Assembly: GCA_001792895.1 (NCBI GenBank) | Contig: MARA01000008.1 | Coordinates: forward strand, 806,001-870,000 | Source of the DNA: Lentinus brumalis | Taxonomy: Eukaryota; Basidiomycota; Agaricomycetes; Polyporales; Polyporaceae | Direction of reading: 5' to 3' | Length of the DNA stretch: 64,000 nt | Shown here: piece after piece, positions 23,163-36,600 of the stretch | How positions within the stretch are numbered: the first letter of the stretch is position 1 | How the letters are laid out: every line of letters begins with the position of its first letter | Position numbers and translations under genes: made by a program | The notes under the pieces: generated by a model | Told to the model about the DNA's origin: nothing | Seen by the model: the letters and a program-made list of their open reading frames with translations, nothing else | Databases searched by the model: none

Positions 23163-23390
23163 CCTCCGGTAGCTCATGTACTTGTCTCATAACTTGTGAA
23201 CGCAGGGGGGAGGGGCTTCAAGTTATTTATCACGTATGGAGAAAAGCCCGCCACCCACGCAGTACGACCCATGTTCTACGCGATTCCTTCCGTTCGCGTC
23301 ACGGGACCGATTTCCCTGCACACAAGGTCAGAGCCGCGCGTCGCGGCACTTCCCTAGTATGGTCCGGTTCTAAAACTTGCAGTCCCGCAG

Positions 23391-23797
23391 GTCCTCAACC
23401 GCGACTGTCACACGTGCTTTAAGACCGGCCGCGGCGACCTGGAGGCCTCGCATGCACTTTATAACGACCAGCGCTCCTCCACACCGCACAGAAGCCACCC
23501 GGTTCAAGCTCGTCGATCCGACCGGGTACCCTTCTGGCGCCACACGACGCGCCGGTGCGACACGGCGACTACATCTCATTCGTCGACTATAGCCGTCTTG
23601 ATTGCGTCGAATGCGGCCACTGCGCCGCCGCCACGCCGTTGCCCAGCCGGGAGCTGACCATGGTGCGCGCAGCATACACGAGCGTCATGCATCGGAGTGG
23701 CATGATGGGTGGAATGGCATCGCGGTTGGAACATGCTACGATGGACTGCTACCTTGGGCCAACTGAAGCAGACTCAGAAAATCATGGCCACGAGTAA
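23391..23797 (+). pseudogene. HNH-like gene, copy C, internally deleted
   Basis: The segment opens with VLNRDCHTCFKTGRGDLEAS, matching the second exon start of the two complete copies (RDxxxCFKTGxxDV). It then jumps to FKLVDPTGY and, in another frame, HGDYISFVDYSR and VRAAYTSVMHRSG, which match their last exon. The middle block with NNLLL and F-Y-WTLKPT is missing, and no first exon (FYHTAQDL) is seen upstream. It is a truncated remnant of the family at 36982-40886. Confidence 0.6.
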
Positions 23798-25439
23798 ATG
23801 TCGATTGCTCGTACGCCGGCGATATGTCCTCTTAGATGACGAAGTGTAATCGTACTTAATCGTACATCACATTACTCTCAAGTGAAAGGTCACTTTTACT
23901 ACGCTTGGATTGCGCTCGGACTGATAGTGGTATCCTACCCAGATGATTCGCACCTCAAAACGATGCACCCTGACCTCGTTCCTGGTGCCCTCATACAATC
24001 ACTCAACGAATGAGGGCACCAGTACTCGTGGCGCCTCCCTCAAGTCGAAGTTGGAAGCATAAACAACAGCCTGACGCACAGGTACGACGATCGCTCCATT
24101 GCGGTACAGTATTCGGGCCCTCTTCTTCCTTCTTCGCCCCCACTGATATACTTTCAGGGCCCCGGTACCAGTGCGGTACCGATGATCCGGACCGAGGCAT
24201 CCAGGACCGCCAGCTGCAGTACCAATTCGACGCTCACGCCGACCATGTGGTTGTTCTCACTTCGTTCCACTGACAGGGCCCCTGTCGCCGCATTGATCTC
24301 CCATGCGGTCATAGTGGACATGAAGCACGCCTAGGCCAGGCCGCGGGCAGTCGATTGCGATGCGGAGCCTTGCCTGCCGCTGCGGTGGTTGGCGCGGTCC
24401 GTCCAAGCTATGTACCATGCACATGCACGCGACTGCATCACGCGGCCTGGGTGCTCCGCCATTGGCACCCTAGTAGGCATACGTGGCACAAGCAGCCGAC
24501 GAGCGTACGCATGCTCAGCCGTCAGTGAAGGTCGGGCACTGTTTAGTTAATACTTACGGCTAATCCATTGGGTGAGGTCCGAACCATTCGCGCCGCACTG
24601 CCATGCCGGCAGTTTCCCTGCGCAGTGTGCGGTATGGCACCACCTTCTCATGGCGGCCGAGGTCTTCCTCGGTACATAAATCGCATAACTCTAACCAGCC
24701 TTGGTCTTCTCCGGACCTTGCAGGACATGCGCGTCGCGGTATCGTTGGCCCGGACTGCGACGGACTGGACGAGACGCCGTGACAGGTAGGTGAGCGTGTC
24801 GGCTAGTTTTGGGGAAGCTCGACCCCCACTAGTCATGTCTGGACAGTAAAATTTGCCGCAGCTGACACGTCTTCTTCTTTTCCAACCAAATATCCAGAAT
24901 TGGACGGAGCTTTGTCGGGCAGGTACGACACAGCTGCATCGCCCTTCATGTCAATAGACCTGGCAGGTACCCTGCTCTCCACGAATCACAGTGTCCAGCA
25001 AGTCGTCAACACCATGCGGTGATATAGGAACGGCGTAACGAGCGTGTATATTCTTTAGGGTATAATCTAACCACTACGCAAGCAGGTATGTAGGAACGGC
25101 GCGAGTCTCTATGTACGTACTAGTAGCAAATACGGTACACGGAATCGGATGACGACGGGAGATGCTATCGATATACAGTGTGCACACGCTGGGGTATCCC
25201 GATGAGCCCGAAGGAAGCTGCAGTGGAGGGTAACTGGGAACTGATGCGTCCGGAATCTGCAATGTCTGATGGTCATGAGTGTCATTGCCTTCCTGATCGT
25301 AACCTGGGTCCTGCAGACTGAGACATGATAAAGTATCGTGATACACATACAACGGGGATAGTGCGGCGACGCGACGTAAGTTATTCGTGTTGTTTGGTTT
25401 CTTCGTCGAGCGGATGGTCGGGAGTCGGGGCTCAAGGTC
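23798..25439. other. Intergenic, no gene recognised
   Basis: About 1.6 kb with scattered short frames. One plus-strand piece near 24160-24270 (GPRYQCGTDDPDRGIQDRQL) looks mildly coding but has no family resemblance. A strong hairpin at 23982-24022 is listed separately. The right end is the 3' flank of the WW-like gene. Confidence 0.35.
23982..24022. repeat. 13-bp perfect inverted repeat
   Basis: CTGGTGCCCTCAT (23982-23994) is followed after 15 bases by its exact reverse complement (24010-24022), forming a strong hairpin. No coding frame spans it. It could be a transposon terminal hairpin or a structured RNA. Confidence 0.6.
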
Positions 25440-27324
25440 CTAAACCTTCTCGCAAATCTCGGGTGCGGACTGCGAGTCGGAGCGCGCCCGCCGCCACAGC
25501 GCCCGGCGGACTGCACCGGACACAGCAGCGCGGCATCGGCGCCAGGGGATGCATGCGGCGAGGACCACGGTGAGCGCGAGCGCGACGAAGATGCACAAGC
25601 TGATCTCGCGCTCAAGTGGGACGCGCTCGCTGATCATGCGCTCGAGCCACACCAACGCCTGGGCGACGGTGAGCCCCGTGGCCCAGAGGAAGAACGCGCG
25701 GGGGAGCGCGAACGCCAGGGCGTTGGTGGCGTGGCAGTCTGCCATGGATTCGGCGAGGAAGCTAGCCTGTGACAGCGCGGAAGTCAGCAAGGCAGGAGTG
25801 GGAGCAGAGGAGGGTGCGAACGTACGGCTGCTTCGACGATGACTGGGTAGGGGCGGGACCCGAGCGCAAGAGAAGAGAGGGTGGCGACGGCGCAGCACAG
25901 AAGAGAGGCGATCGCGAGGAGCTCGGACGTTCCTGGAATAAGGAGGAGAAGAGCGTTGAAGCTGGTCGTCAAGGAACTGGATCAGAACATGTGCCATAGA
26001 ACCTGAGCTGGCGGCACTTACAGTGACAGCCCGAACGACTATGGGATGGCGAATGAAAGAGGTCAAGGGTCAGGAACTGGGACTGTGAATGTGTCAGGTG
26101 AACTGACCATGATGAGAGATTCCCTCCATTCGCCCCGTGTTCTCGCAAGGAAGTCAGTCCAGACATAATCAATGGCGACATTGTCGATCCAGCATTCTTC
26201 AAGTCGGCCGCCGTACGACTCCGGCACGCCAAGAAGCAAGTGCGAGGCTGCGGCGAAGACAAGACCTCTCTTCCTCTCCGGGTGGTCGACGACGATCTGC
26301 GTGCGGTCGAGGCGCGCCAACGGCTGGCCATAGAAGGTGAAGTGACGATGGTTGGCTGCAACAACGAGGTCAGCCTATGCTTCAGATCGGCCGTGCGCGG
26401 AAAGGAAGAACACTGACCGAGTATGCTCCACAGGCGCGCCACAAAGCACACGTTGAATGGCGAGTAAGGATTCTCCTTTGCGTACTGGAGGAGGCGCAGG
26501 AACTCTTTGCACTGCTTCGCTGCATAGGGGAATGTGGAGGTCGGAGAAGTTCTCTGATCGCATTCGCCGTGCAGGAAGACGGGGATGAGCTCATCGAGCC
26601 TCAAGGACAGGTGGTGGGCTCGGTGAGACGGGAAACACTGGATGTGGTACCAGTATTGATACTCAAGCAAGAATGCTGGGCAGCACGGGATCCGCGTTAG
26701 CCATGCGGAGGGTGGTTCTGTCCGATGTCAAACTCACCAGATTGCGTTTCCGAAACCACATCGTCGAGCCCAAATGATTCGCTGTTGTGCTCGTCGAGCC
26801 AGAACACGGTCTGAGTGGCGTGATCGACGAAGTAGTAGTAGGTGGAGTCTTCCGTCTTCGCAGGCTCAAGATAGAGCTCTGATGTCTCTGGGAGCACGAT
26901 GTTCCTCGCTTCGGCGACCTTGCACACCAACTCGGCGAAACGTACAACCTTCTCCTGTTTCACGTCATCGTGGAAATTCACGTCGGTGACAGTACGTGGA
27001 GTCGCATCGGAGGCAAAGTAGAGCTGGCCCTCGGGCTGGATGTAGGAGTTCCAGGTTGGAGGCAGGTACCGGGGCCTGAAGGAGGAGTGGTGAGTACACG
27101 CCACCACCACAGGCACGTCGTGCTCACTGCGACTGCGATATACCGGGACGAACGACCCATTGAGCGGGTTTGCATCGACTGTGACCCAATGAGCGGTGTA
27201 TACTTATAAACAGGTCGGCATCAACGTACGAGCCTGTTTGATCATAGCGAGAGGACCATGAGGGAATAGTCGCGATGAGGGACTTGGGGACGGGTGGCAC
27301 GGTGGTTTCGGCTTCAGGTTGCAT
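25440..27324 (-). CDS. WW-like protein with C-terminal membrane spans (gene 1)
   Basis: From the 5' side, LPPTWNSYIQPEGQLYF is a half-WW motif. YYYFVDHATQTVFWLDEH follows at about residue 100 of the model, then LEYQYWYHIQCFPSH, LARLDRTQIVVDHPERKRG and LEECWIDNVAIDYVW. Two hydrophobic segments end the protein: ELLAIASLLCCAVATLSSLA, and FALPRAFFLWATGLTVAQAL with SLCIFVALALTVVLAAC. Introns with GTGAGT or GTCAGT donors fit at about 26738-26699, 26402-26350 and 26110. The 5' end is uncertain: MQPEAETTVPP at 27324 is out of phase with exon 2, and an ATG near 27251 (MIKQA) would be in phase. The order of blocks matches the gene at 33663-36681. The family is widespread in basidiomycetes and of unknown role. 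The product is probably an integral membrane protein with its N-terminal half facing the cytosol. Confidence 0.75.
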
Positions 27325-28017
27325 TTTCCAGACCGGGGAGTTGATGGCGGGGGAAGAGGATGTAGCGCAGAGTGGGACTCACGGGCCTTTTATCGGCGGG
27401 CTGGAGACGGTGTTGAATGGGCAAAGGCGTGGGTTTGCAACGGGCGTGACACGATTGACAACGTTACTGCGCCCCCTGGTGTGTCCGAGGCGGAGATTTA
27501 GAAAAGCCAGGTTTCCAGAAGCGGGAGGCACTGACATGAAGCAATGGCACAGGCCCGGGGACACGGGCTCTTGCGCCCCCCGGCGGTACGCTCGCAGCTG
27601 GCTGTGCAGGCACCATGGTGCACAGCCAGAGCGACGCCGCGTTATGACAAGCGAAGGTCGACATTCTGCCTGGCTTCCTGTCCTCAATGACTGTGAATTG
27701 GATCACGTAGATCAGCTGGACCCGCTGTAGTGGTCACATAAGTAGAGTGAAAGAACAGAGTCACGGTAAGAGACTAACCTTCACAAGCGCCTGTAGCCTC
27801 CCACAGACGCTGGACATGTACTTTCGCCCCGTCGCTCCGGTCCTCCGTCCTCTTAGGACACCGAAGTAAGTAGCACTATGTCCACAATGCTGAGATAACC
27901 ATGCTCGCTGCCAACCTTATCATCGCCCGCCTCTTTGCTTTTTGATAGCGGCTTATACCACCACACCATCACGACCAGGACCGTCAGCATCTCCCCCGCG
28001 ATCCCCTTCCAAGTACG
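27325..28017. other. Upstream region shared by divergent genes
   Basis: About 690 bases. A minus-strand frame at 27687-27379 stays open and might add N-terminal exons to the WW-like gene. Otherwise I see no gene. Confidence 0.35.
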
Positions 28018-28678
28018 ATGTCGACGCAGCAAGATCACAATGATCCCACGAAGGATCATTCCGCAGGGTCAGACCTCAGTCGGAGGTATGGGAACTGTCA
28101 CGACCATGACACGGTCCGACGACACAGCTAGCTGACCGTTACTGCCATCACCAGTGACGCCTCGCATGCCCCGACGGAACAGCATATTGCGGACAAGCCC
28201 GTTGCGGAGGACAGTGCTGGTGCGCCGGCAGCCGAGCCGACAAGCCCTCAGGCTCCCCAAGTCGATCTTCCCGCAAAACCCATTGCCGGGTGAGTACACT
28301 ATCCCAGGAATCCTAGTATCGCCCAAGCCTCCGATCCTGCCTCGATCTACCTATTCCAGTCGGCATCTGCCTTGGGTTTTGCCCGTGACACGGCATCGCC
28401 CTAAAACTCTTTCCTCCCTTCTCCCATCCCTGCCCACACTTTACGTTGTCGGCGGAGAATGCACGTAGCATGTCAGCTGACGTATACGATTCCTTGCCCT
28501 TGTCACTCGTAGGACACCGCCCGTCTCGCCTACGAGGTGAGCATGCACCACGAGTCCTCCTCGAGGCCTCCGCAATCGTACGATCCCGTACTTGCGCACA
28601 GTTACTCACAAACACCCGCCGCCCATCTACAGCGACGGCGATGACGACGACGACGACGACGACTTCGCCCCGCGCGGA
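28018..28678 (+). CDS. Candidate gene of unknown family, 5' exons
   Basis: Exon 1 (28018-28085) reads MSTQQDHNDPTKDHS. A GTATGG...ACCAG intron joins it in phase to exon 2 (28155-28289), which is rich in Ala, Pro and acidic residues (APAAEPTSPQAPQVDLPAK) and ends at a GTGAGT donor. A later open segment at about 28612-28678 reads HPPPIYSDGDDDDDDDDFAP before another donor. How these join, and where the gene ends, I could not settle. The encoded N-terminus would be disordered. Confidence 0.4.
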
Positions 28679-31600
28679 AAGGTAACTCAGACTTACGTCG
28701 GGGGAGGCCAGAAGGGCACCGGTCGTCCACGGTGAATCCTGATGAAGAAGAAACGGACCCGCCACGGTTGTATGCTAGGTGCAGGAGCTGGATACCAGAT
28801 ACTCGAATCTACAACAAGTCTTAGTCCGGACTCGGAGGCTGGAGCGCAGTACTACTACGCATCGGATAGGCGACAATCGATCGTTCTTGTTCTCGCTGAG
28901 GCATGTCTCGATCTTCGACGACTCACAGTATCTCTGACCTGGCAAGTGGCAAGTGCAATGCGCTCGATCGCGGTCTGATCTCCGTTGTCTCATCTTCTGT
29001 GGTCGCCGCCCTTCTATGAGTCTCGTTCCCACCTGTCCATTTCCGAGGCGAGTGCTTTCAGTGCTGTGGCCCTGCCTTCAGACCTCCCGTGCGCTGCGAT
29101 GTCTCCGATATGGCAAGACAACGACCCGCCTGGCTTGTAAGGTACGATCGTCCTGCCTGGTCAGGATTGGCTGGTCTTCATCCATCCGCGGTTCCCAGTG
29201 TGGACTACTGTGGGCTCGCCACAACTGAGGCCTGAGGGACCCGGTACTCGTCCTGATTTCCCCAATCCCAGTAGTCTGATATCTGATATCTACCACGCGA
29301 ATGAACTGTCGAGCAGTAGGGACAAGGACCACATCAAATGAAAGTCTTCCGCGATGTTCGGGGCGATGGTACATCTGCCGTACCATCCACTTCCACTACT
29401 GACCTCGGTGTCACGCTCAGCAGTACTGCCAAACCACGAAGGGACTGGGGATTGGACTTGGGGAGGCGCCGCTGGAACTCAAGTGCGCCCGGGTACTTGT
29501 CAGACGTCCCCAAGAGCGATGACGTTCGATATGTGGGTGCTATCGGGAGATGCCTCGAGGCTCCCGACCAGATCGATGCTAATACAGCAGAAGTATCCGG
29601 GGCTGGACGGGATTCCACCATTCTCGGCAGATGTCCGAAGAGACCCTGTACATATTCCTTTTCAACCTCGGAGATTGGCAAACTTCTGAGTTCTGATCCA
29701 GTGCACAGTGCACAGCGCGTCCTGACTCACGCGCTCCCTCGAGTGTCGAGCGCCATGTATAGTACGCGTCGGCCCGGGAGTAATAAGCATCTTGAATCTG
29801 TTCCTACAGAGGCCGCTAGGATACTCGTCTGTCATTGTGTCACCGACTGTCTTCCTTGTTCGCTCTTGAAACGAAACAAATTTTTCGGGCGCAGGTACAG
29901 TCTTGCACAATCTTCCAGGCCGAAGTCTGCGGACATCCGATGCATGGTCGAATAGATGCCGTCACGCCTCCGGTACTATGAGCGCAAGACGAGAAGTCTC
30001 GACGGGACGTACGCGCATGCGAAGCTCCGATCGGTTGATGTGACCAGTGACTGGGGGTTGGTCGCGCCATGGTACCCGCGGGATGTGTTGGCAACGATGC
30101 GTGAGTACTGCTCTATACAATGTCAGTACATGAAGTCTTGCATCGCCTGCACGAAGTATCTCCGTGCAGCATTCTCATGAGCATCGCTACATATTTCGGG
30201 GACATAGCCTAGCGTGCGCACGAGGCTGAAGATCTGTTCGGGAAGTAAGTTCCATGGACGCTTCGAGGCGTATCAAAGTTCAATCGTTCCATCTCTACGA
30301 GACACCCGTTCGGAATCGTACTGCTCTGGATGTCCCACGCACCCGTGTAGATTACCCGGTGCCAGAATCGAGGCACGCCAGCTTCTCTTCCACTGTCAGT
30401 GTACGTGAGTTCAGAGGAGCGCGAAGCACCACATCTTAGCCACAGCCTCTCCAGACCACATTGTACCGGTGATCGTATCAAGCACGCAGTTCGTCGTTTG
30501 CGAGGCTCAAAAGCATCTCAGGGTGCGGTCTCTGGCATAGCGCGGCGCTGGCCAGCACCTTCTCGCCCTTCTCCCACCCTTGGCGAAGGCGAGCCGCCTC
30601 ATAGCACACTCGGCATGTATAGCCTACACTGCACCAGGTCGTCTCGGCCCTCACATGTTGGCAGCGCGGCCTTGGAGAGGTGGTAAGAAATGGTGAATGG
30701 AAGCAGAGGACCCCAATGCGAGCGGAACGCCGTTGAGGACCCCAACGTGTTCCTCAGAAGGTGATCGTCTGCACACAGGTAAGTGAACTGTTCTTGTGAC
30801 CGACACAGACGTACCCGCCGAAACGTCAGGTGGAGTCCTGTCAATGTAGCCACGGGTGCCCTACAGAGTGGCACCTGCCACAGAGGGCCTTGCAAGGGCG
30901 CTCCTCATCTGACCGCGCAGCAGAACCGCATCGTTCAGGCGCACCAAGACATTGCCCTGGGCAGGGTTCTTCAGCCAAAAGCCGCACAGGTAACATGGTT
31001 CACGAAATCTGCACACAGTCGGTGAGTAGACACCACGGGTACGGACAACCGCATATGCCGGAACCGTAGACGCTGCCGAAGTCTTGGGGTCAAGGGGAAG
31101 AATGGATGGCAGAGACAGCACTCGATGCAGGGACGAGTGTCAAAGTGACAACGCACCTTCTAACAGCGTGTGGTGTGCAACCGGGACGGCAGTCGATACG
31201 CGCCCATAAATCGCTGACTTTGGGACCTTTCAGATGCAGCTGAGCACGAGGCATCTCTGAAGGAGCAAGACGATTGACGCTGCAGGAGTTCACGCGCAAT
31301 CAGTCCATAATCGTATGCAGCTTGCTTGTAGTGCAGCGCGAGAGGATCTTCTGGGCTTGCATTACTAGAGGATCAAATCCCGTGCATATCGCTGCGATAG
31401 TAATGCCGTCAGCGAGCACGAGTCACGTTGCGAAAGGAATGACCCAGGACGATCGTGGAGAGAATGGAACGCCTGTACTATGCTGCCCTCTCGGGGAGCT
31501 TCAAGACCATGGACAGTTTGAGCACAGCCCGCTATGAGAGCCCCAGCGCCGTCTGCCGTTTTGGCCCGACATGCCCGATGGAAGTTTGCTGCAAGTTGGA

Positions 31601-32501
31601 TGTGCCGCCGCCGTGTAGCTTGATTGTCAAACCGCCAGCTTGACGCGGTCACTGTCAGCCTGGCAGCTCCGAGCCGGGGGCAGCTCGCGTTGAAGCCGGG
31701 CGTGTCGGATGCCAGTGCATGAGCGGAAGGTCCGGAGGGTGTTGTCCAGTGTCCAGAGCGTCGACATGTCGGAGCGCTGTCGCCGTACGCTGTGCATCAA
31801 AAAGAGTTTGTCGGATGACTCGCGGCGGTATGTAGATGACGAGGAGAATTGTATGCATAAGTCCGAGTCTGTGTCGGCGAGTTCCCTGAGGCTGCCGAGT
31901 TCGTAAGTCCGGGAGACTGCAACTGTGCACCCCATCCGCAGCGTTGACCGGCCGAGTACCATGCTCCGGCGGCGGTTGAACGCTGAGTGCAGCTCCTGAA
32001 CTTTGCTTCGGAGTTCGGTATGACATGCGGGAAAGACTGAGCTTCGAGCTGGTGAAGAGGAAGTGATGGTACTTAGATGTACACTTCGGCGATAGGTTCA
32101 GGTTGTAAATGCTTGACGTTGGACCAGTTCGACGTCCGCGGACAATACTGCCTGTCTCAGTGAATGGCATGGGTGGAGAATGGGAGAATGATGACAATGG
32201 GGAGGTCTCGAAGGAGCGTTACAAGTGAATTAAGTACCCGCCACAATGCAGTAATTATTAGTCAGTACTTATCGTACTCTAGAGTTGCTTACTGCAGTAA
32301 GATGGATGCTTCTGGTCAATCATCTCCCTAGTGATAGCAAGTAAGTCGGATTAAGTTTCGCGACGTCACCCGCTAACATTAACTTGCATCCTGCCGTCAC
32401 TGCGCTTGTTGCATCCACATTTCAGCCTCTTCCCCGACGGACGTGCACAAGCTTTATTGCTAGACAGCGACGATTTTCCACTTGGCGTCGACTCACCACT
32501 C
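28679..32501. other. Unassigned region with scattered exon-like pieces
   Basis: Several stretches look coding but do not join into a model. They are LDTRYSNLQQVLVRTRRLE (about 28787, plus), PGLDGIPPFSADVRRDPVHI (about 29600, plus), RLRYYERKTRSLDGTYAHAK with VDVTSDWGLVAPWYPRDV before a GTGAGTA donor (29956-30100, plus), and LTAQQNRIVQAHQDIALGR (about 30910, plus). On the minus strand 31962-31627 is also open. There may be one or two real genes here; RNA reads would decide. Confidence 0.3.
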
Positions 32502-33367
32502 ATGTCGTTTCTCGCTCGCTTATTCCGGAGGTTCAGGAGCCCAGTACGTGAGAAGTGAGGCGGAGTCGGCGAGAGAACTCACGAGTCTGGGTAGACGGGG
32601 TTTGTGGGTCGGGATCTGGAAGGTACGTCGTGACAATATATGCTCCTCACCCGCTCTAAACGAGTCGCGAATGCAGGGAACAAGTTCTTTGAGTACCCCA
32701 GCGTGTCAGACGGTACGCGTCAAGCCAACGAAGCAAAACGATGGCTCTGACGAGTAGTATCTGCAGATTCACGTCGTACGAAACGCGTAGTGAAGTATGC
32801 ACCGGGTCGTGACATGCTCCACTATGTATCTGGAGAGCGACGGTTAGCTGGTAAGCCTTGTCTATGTCTCGCCCGCCCGAAGTCATCTTCAAGCCCCGTC
32901 CAGTACAGTGGACGTCCTGGTTGACGCACACTCGCTCGCACCCCCCAACACTAGAGGTATGCGCTCTCGGATCTGCTTGAAAACCCGACCGGGCTGACGG
33001 TATACCACAGGAGTTGCAAGCTGATTTGGAGCGTCAGCGACGCGTACGACTGAACGCGGCTCTGATTGAGGCACGCGACAGAGAACAGGCAGCGCAGATC
33101 GCGGCGGCGCAACAGACAGTCGTGCGTCATGTAGAGCCTGCCTCCCAACAACCGTCAATGCCCGAGGCTGTTGAGGCCGCTCCGGCAAGTGCACCTCTTC
33201 CTCAAGCTGAGCAAGGCCCACTCGCCGCCGGGAAGGACGCGCAACGTTTGCCACAGACTAGAATCGTTCCTGACCAGAGGTCTGACCCTTCTTCGCCTTG
33301 GAAGCAACCTCCGCGGGACGAGCCTCAAAGCTGGCAGCCCCGTGCCGTTGTTCGTCGGGGTGGTTGA
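32502..33367 (+). CDS. Mitochondrial complex I assembly factor, NDUFAF2/mimitin type
   Basis: Six exons fit with consistent phase: 32502-32543, 32595-32622, 32677-32712, 32758-32850, 32883-32956 and 33011-33367, giving 209 residues. The product reads MSFLARLFRRFRSP, TGFVGRDLEG, NKFFEYPSVSD, RRTKRVVKY, PVQWTSWLTHTRSHPPTLE and ELQADLERQRRVRLNAALIE. This is the full signature of the B17.2-like family: GxDxxGNKFFEYP, then RRTKR, then VQWTxWLxHTRxxPPTxEEL. Members help late assembly of NADH:ubiquinone oxidoreductase in mitochondria (Neurospora N7BML is one). The C-terminal about 80 residues are a Gln/Pro-rich tail longer than in animals. For exon 5 the first AG (32881-32882), not the later one, keeps the frame. 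Confidence 0.88.
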
Positions 33368-33662
33368 ATGCCTTGCGCGAGGTCTTACTTTCTCTGCTGT
33401 GCATATGTTGTCGTAGTCCCGTCGAATGATATACACGCTTCGTCTCTTTGAACCCTATGCATAAAGTTCCATCTTCAAGTTGCGAGATTTCGATCATTGA
33501 TCTTTTGAAGTCGCCTTCCGCGCCGACCGGAGCGAGCGCTGATGCTCTTGTACCATGAATTGCCTCATGGCACATACTTTGTCTCCCCCCTCTCTTCTGT
33601 GCTCAAGATGTTCTGGGCTGATTAGTGCTCTTCGCATGATCTGAAACGACTTCTTTGCGGCG

Positions 33663-36600
33663 ATGCCTCTCAGTCTGCGTTCTCTCTTCGCTCTTCTCGC
33701 GTATCTCAAGCACTGGAAGAGTCCTATCAAGCGGCTTCTGTTGTTCTGGCGATACCTCAGGCGGATACTGTGGTCAAGACTTGTGGGAGGAGGCAGGCAT
33801 ACGAAGGACGGAGAAGGGAGTACGGCAAGCAGGGGTTCCCCCGGTGAGGACCCGTCGGGGCAGCGTCGCAGGATGGGGCCGGACACCAGCGGGGAGGTAG
33901 AGGTCGTGACATTTTGTTCGAGTCGAAGACCTCTCTCCGCACTCGACCTGCACCTCGACCACCCGCACGGCCAGTTTTTGCAGCCGGGCGACATCCCAAC
34001 TCGCCCCGCATCCATGCTTCTTCCCGGTCAGTCTCCCGTACATAGCACTTCCGATATGCTTCACCCATACTCCTACACCCATTCCAACGGCTCGAAGGCA
34101 TCCAACATATCCATCAGCGTCCAGTCGACGAGCGAGCCTGGACCCTCGCGCGGGAGGCACCTCCTCATGGCGCACGGCAGGCCGGAGGGAGGGCCCACAC
34201 CGCGCGCCGCAGCGCGAGGGATATCGCGCATTGCCTCGCGGCCGCCGTCGCGCACCACATCCCGCTCGCGCTCGAGAGCACAGTCCCAGACACCGCGGTG
34301 CAGCGTGGTCGACTTGCCATGCCCTGTGACCGCGCCATCGACCGACAGCCACCGTTCTGTAGCACTTCCCAACGGGGATGTCGCCCAGCATACCCCGGAA
34401 ACGATACCTTCTATATCCCTGCACCATGCGCCCCGTGAAGATATCTGGCCGATTCTCGAGATACCCCGTTACGATAATTATGCCACTGTGTCTCCTCGGA
34501 GAACGGAGTGGAAGCTCCCGGCCGTCACGACCGACTTCCCATTGTGAGTACTTGGGTAACGTCTGGCGCTAGCTCCTCACGTTGGCCTTCTCGTCCAGAG
34601 AGAATATACCTCCCGACTGGGTGGGACACACACATCCTGAAGGCCGGCTCTACTTTCACAACCCGTTAAAGGTGCGCGCAGGTGATCCGGCTTCGACCAG
34701 CTGGCTGACATGATATGCTAGCGGATATACACGGACATCGACGTACGTGACCCCAAGCTGCTGGATCTGCTGGGGAGGTTCTCGGCCCAGATCGACGAGA
34801 TGGTGCACGAACAAGGGCTCGAATTGCCTCCCGACCATGACCTCGTGCTGTGGCTCGAGTGGCGGCGAATATCGCAATCTGGATACAACTGGATTTACTA
34901 CTTCGTCGATCACTCGAAGCAGACCTTGTTCTGGATCGAAGACTACGACCCCGTCACGACCCTGGACATGGACGAGGTTCTCGCCTTGAATAGCCCGTAT
35001 GACATCAGTATGTTTCTTGTGATCTCACAAGGTCGTGGCTCATCACGGCTGCAGAATATGAATTGCATGCAAGATACTGGTAAGCCCACTCCACGTCCAC
35101 TGGACGAATTGAGTTGTCTCAGCTTATCGTAGGGGCCATCTGGAATTGTATCCTCATGGTCGTGAAATCCCCCAGGACGTGTGGACAGAATTGAGCGGAA
35201 TATTGCTCTTTGCAGATCTAGGTCAGTATCGGTCATGGCCATAGGCAGCTCAGGCACCGTGTCTGATGCATGGGCTCAGACGTCACCACTTCGATGACAA
35301 CAACCGTGACATATCGCGCAGAAGAGATTCACCGCATGCTGGCCATCGCCAAGTCGGCCAAAGGTGCGTCGTCTGTCGTTTTGCCAACGGTCCGCATGAT
35401 AGACCTATGCTTCGTCAGCGGTTGAAAAGACGGTTTATGCCACCGTCGTTGTTGGTGAGTTGAGCCAATTGCCTGAACATTCGCCTCGAGTGCTGACTAA
35501 CCACCCTCAGCACGCCTGATGGCGATCTTCAGTAAGCATCAAGCATCATGTCATGTCTGGCCCCTCGTTCTGACCTACCACCGCTACAGCTCGCCAGCGT
35601 TGGCTGAATTGCTACGGACAGACTCATGCGCGTCTCGGACGCGATCAGAGCGTTTACAACAATCCAAAACCTCGCCGCACACCTTTGATCAGGGTCCTCG
35701 CCCCGCTATTCTGGAACGCTCCGGATGTGCACTTGCGCGGGCTCGAGAAGATATTCATCGACGGGGTCATCGCTGTCGTGCCATGGGGCACGTTTATAGG
35801 CAAGCTCCAGAATGAGTGGCAGGAGTTCGTCCTCTACGTACGTGGCAGTCTGTCCAATGTCCACGGCGGAGGATCGCTGACGTGCAGGTCTCGTCAGGCG
35901 ACGGTTTTGCTGAACGCGAACGTGGCGTTCCTCGCGATCCCGAGCGTCGACAACGGTCCGAACGACGTGACTGCCGCGCAGATCAGCAGCTATCTGTCCA
36001 TCGTCACGAGCATCGGGAGCATCTTGCTCGGGCTCTTGCTGATAAGGCAGCACCGTGTCAAGGCGAAAGAGACTGCGGATGACGCTGTGAGTCCGGTCCG
36101 CTGTGGTGTTCGTCGCTGCGATTCGCTGACGTCGTCTGGCAGAACGCTTTCTTGAGATCGCGGAGACACACCATGATGGGGCTCGAGACGTTGGCGATCA
36201 TATACAGCCTGCCCTATGCGCTGCTCATGTGGGCGTACGTCCGCTTTCCTCTATGGCCGAGCACGTTTCTGAACAGTATTCTAGCATGGTGACGTTTCTT
36301 GTCGCCTTTTCCTTCGAGTGCTTCGGCACCACCGACAGAGTCGCCGTCTTCACGACGGCCGCAACCTGGATTGCCATCGCGTTCCTCGTCGTGTGGACGA
36401 TATACACCGGGTGGGAGGGCGGCGAGACGTCCGTCTGGGAGCGCCACAGACAGCTGTTGCTGCGCACGTACGAGCGCGCTGTCCCAGAGCGTTTGCGGAC
36501 GGGCCTTGCGAAGATGCACGGCAAGAACAAGCAGGCTGTCCGGAAGCTGTCGGTGCAGGCGCATTCGCTGGGGACGAAGATCCAGTCATATGTCCAGATG

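Noticed and set aside
27379..27687. Separate minus-strand gene upstream of the WW-like gene
   Set aside because: The frame is open but has no start context or conserved block; at most it extends the WW-like gene.
28631..28664. GAC trinucleotide run as an independent microsatellite
   Set aside because: It encodes an Asp run in a coding-like exon that ends at a splice donor, so it is reported with the candidate gene.
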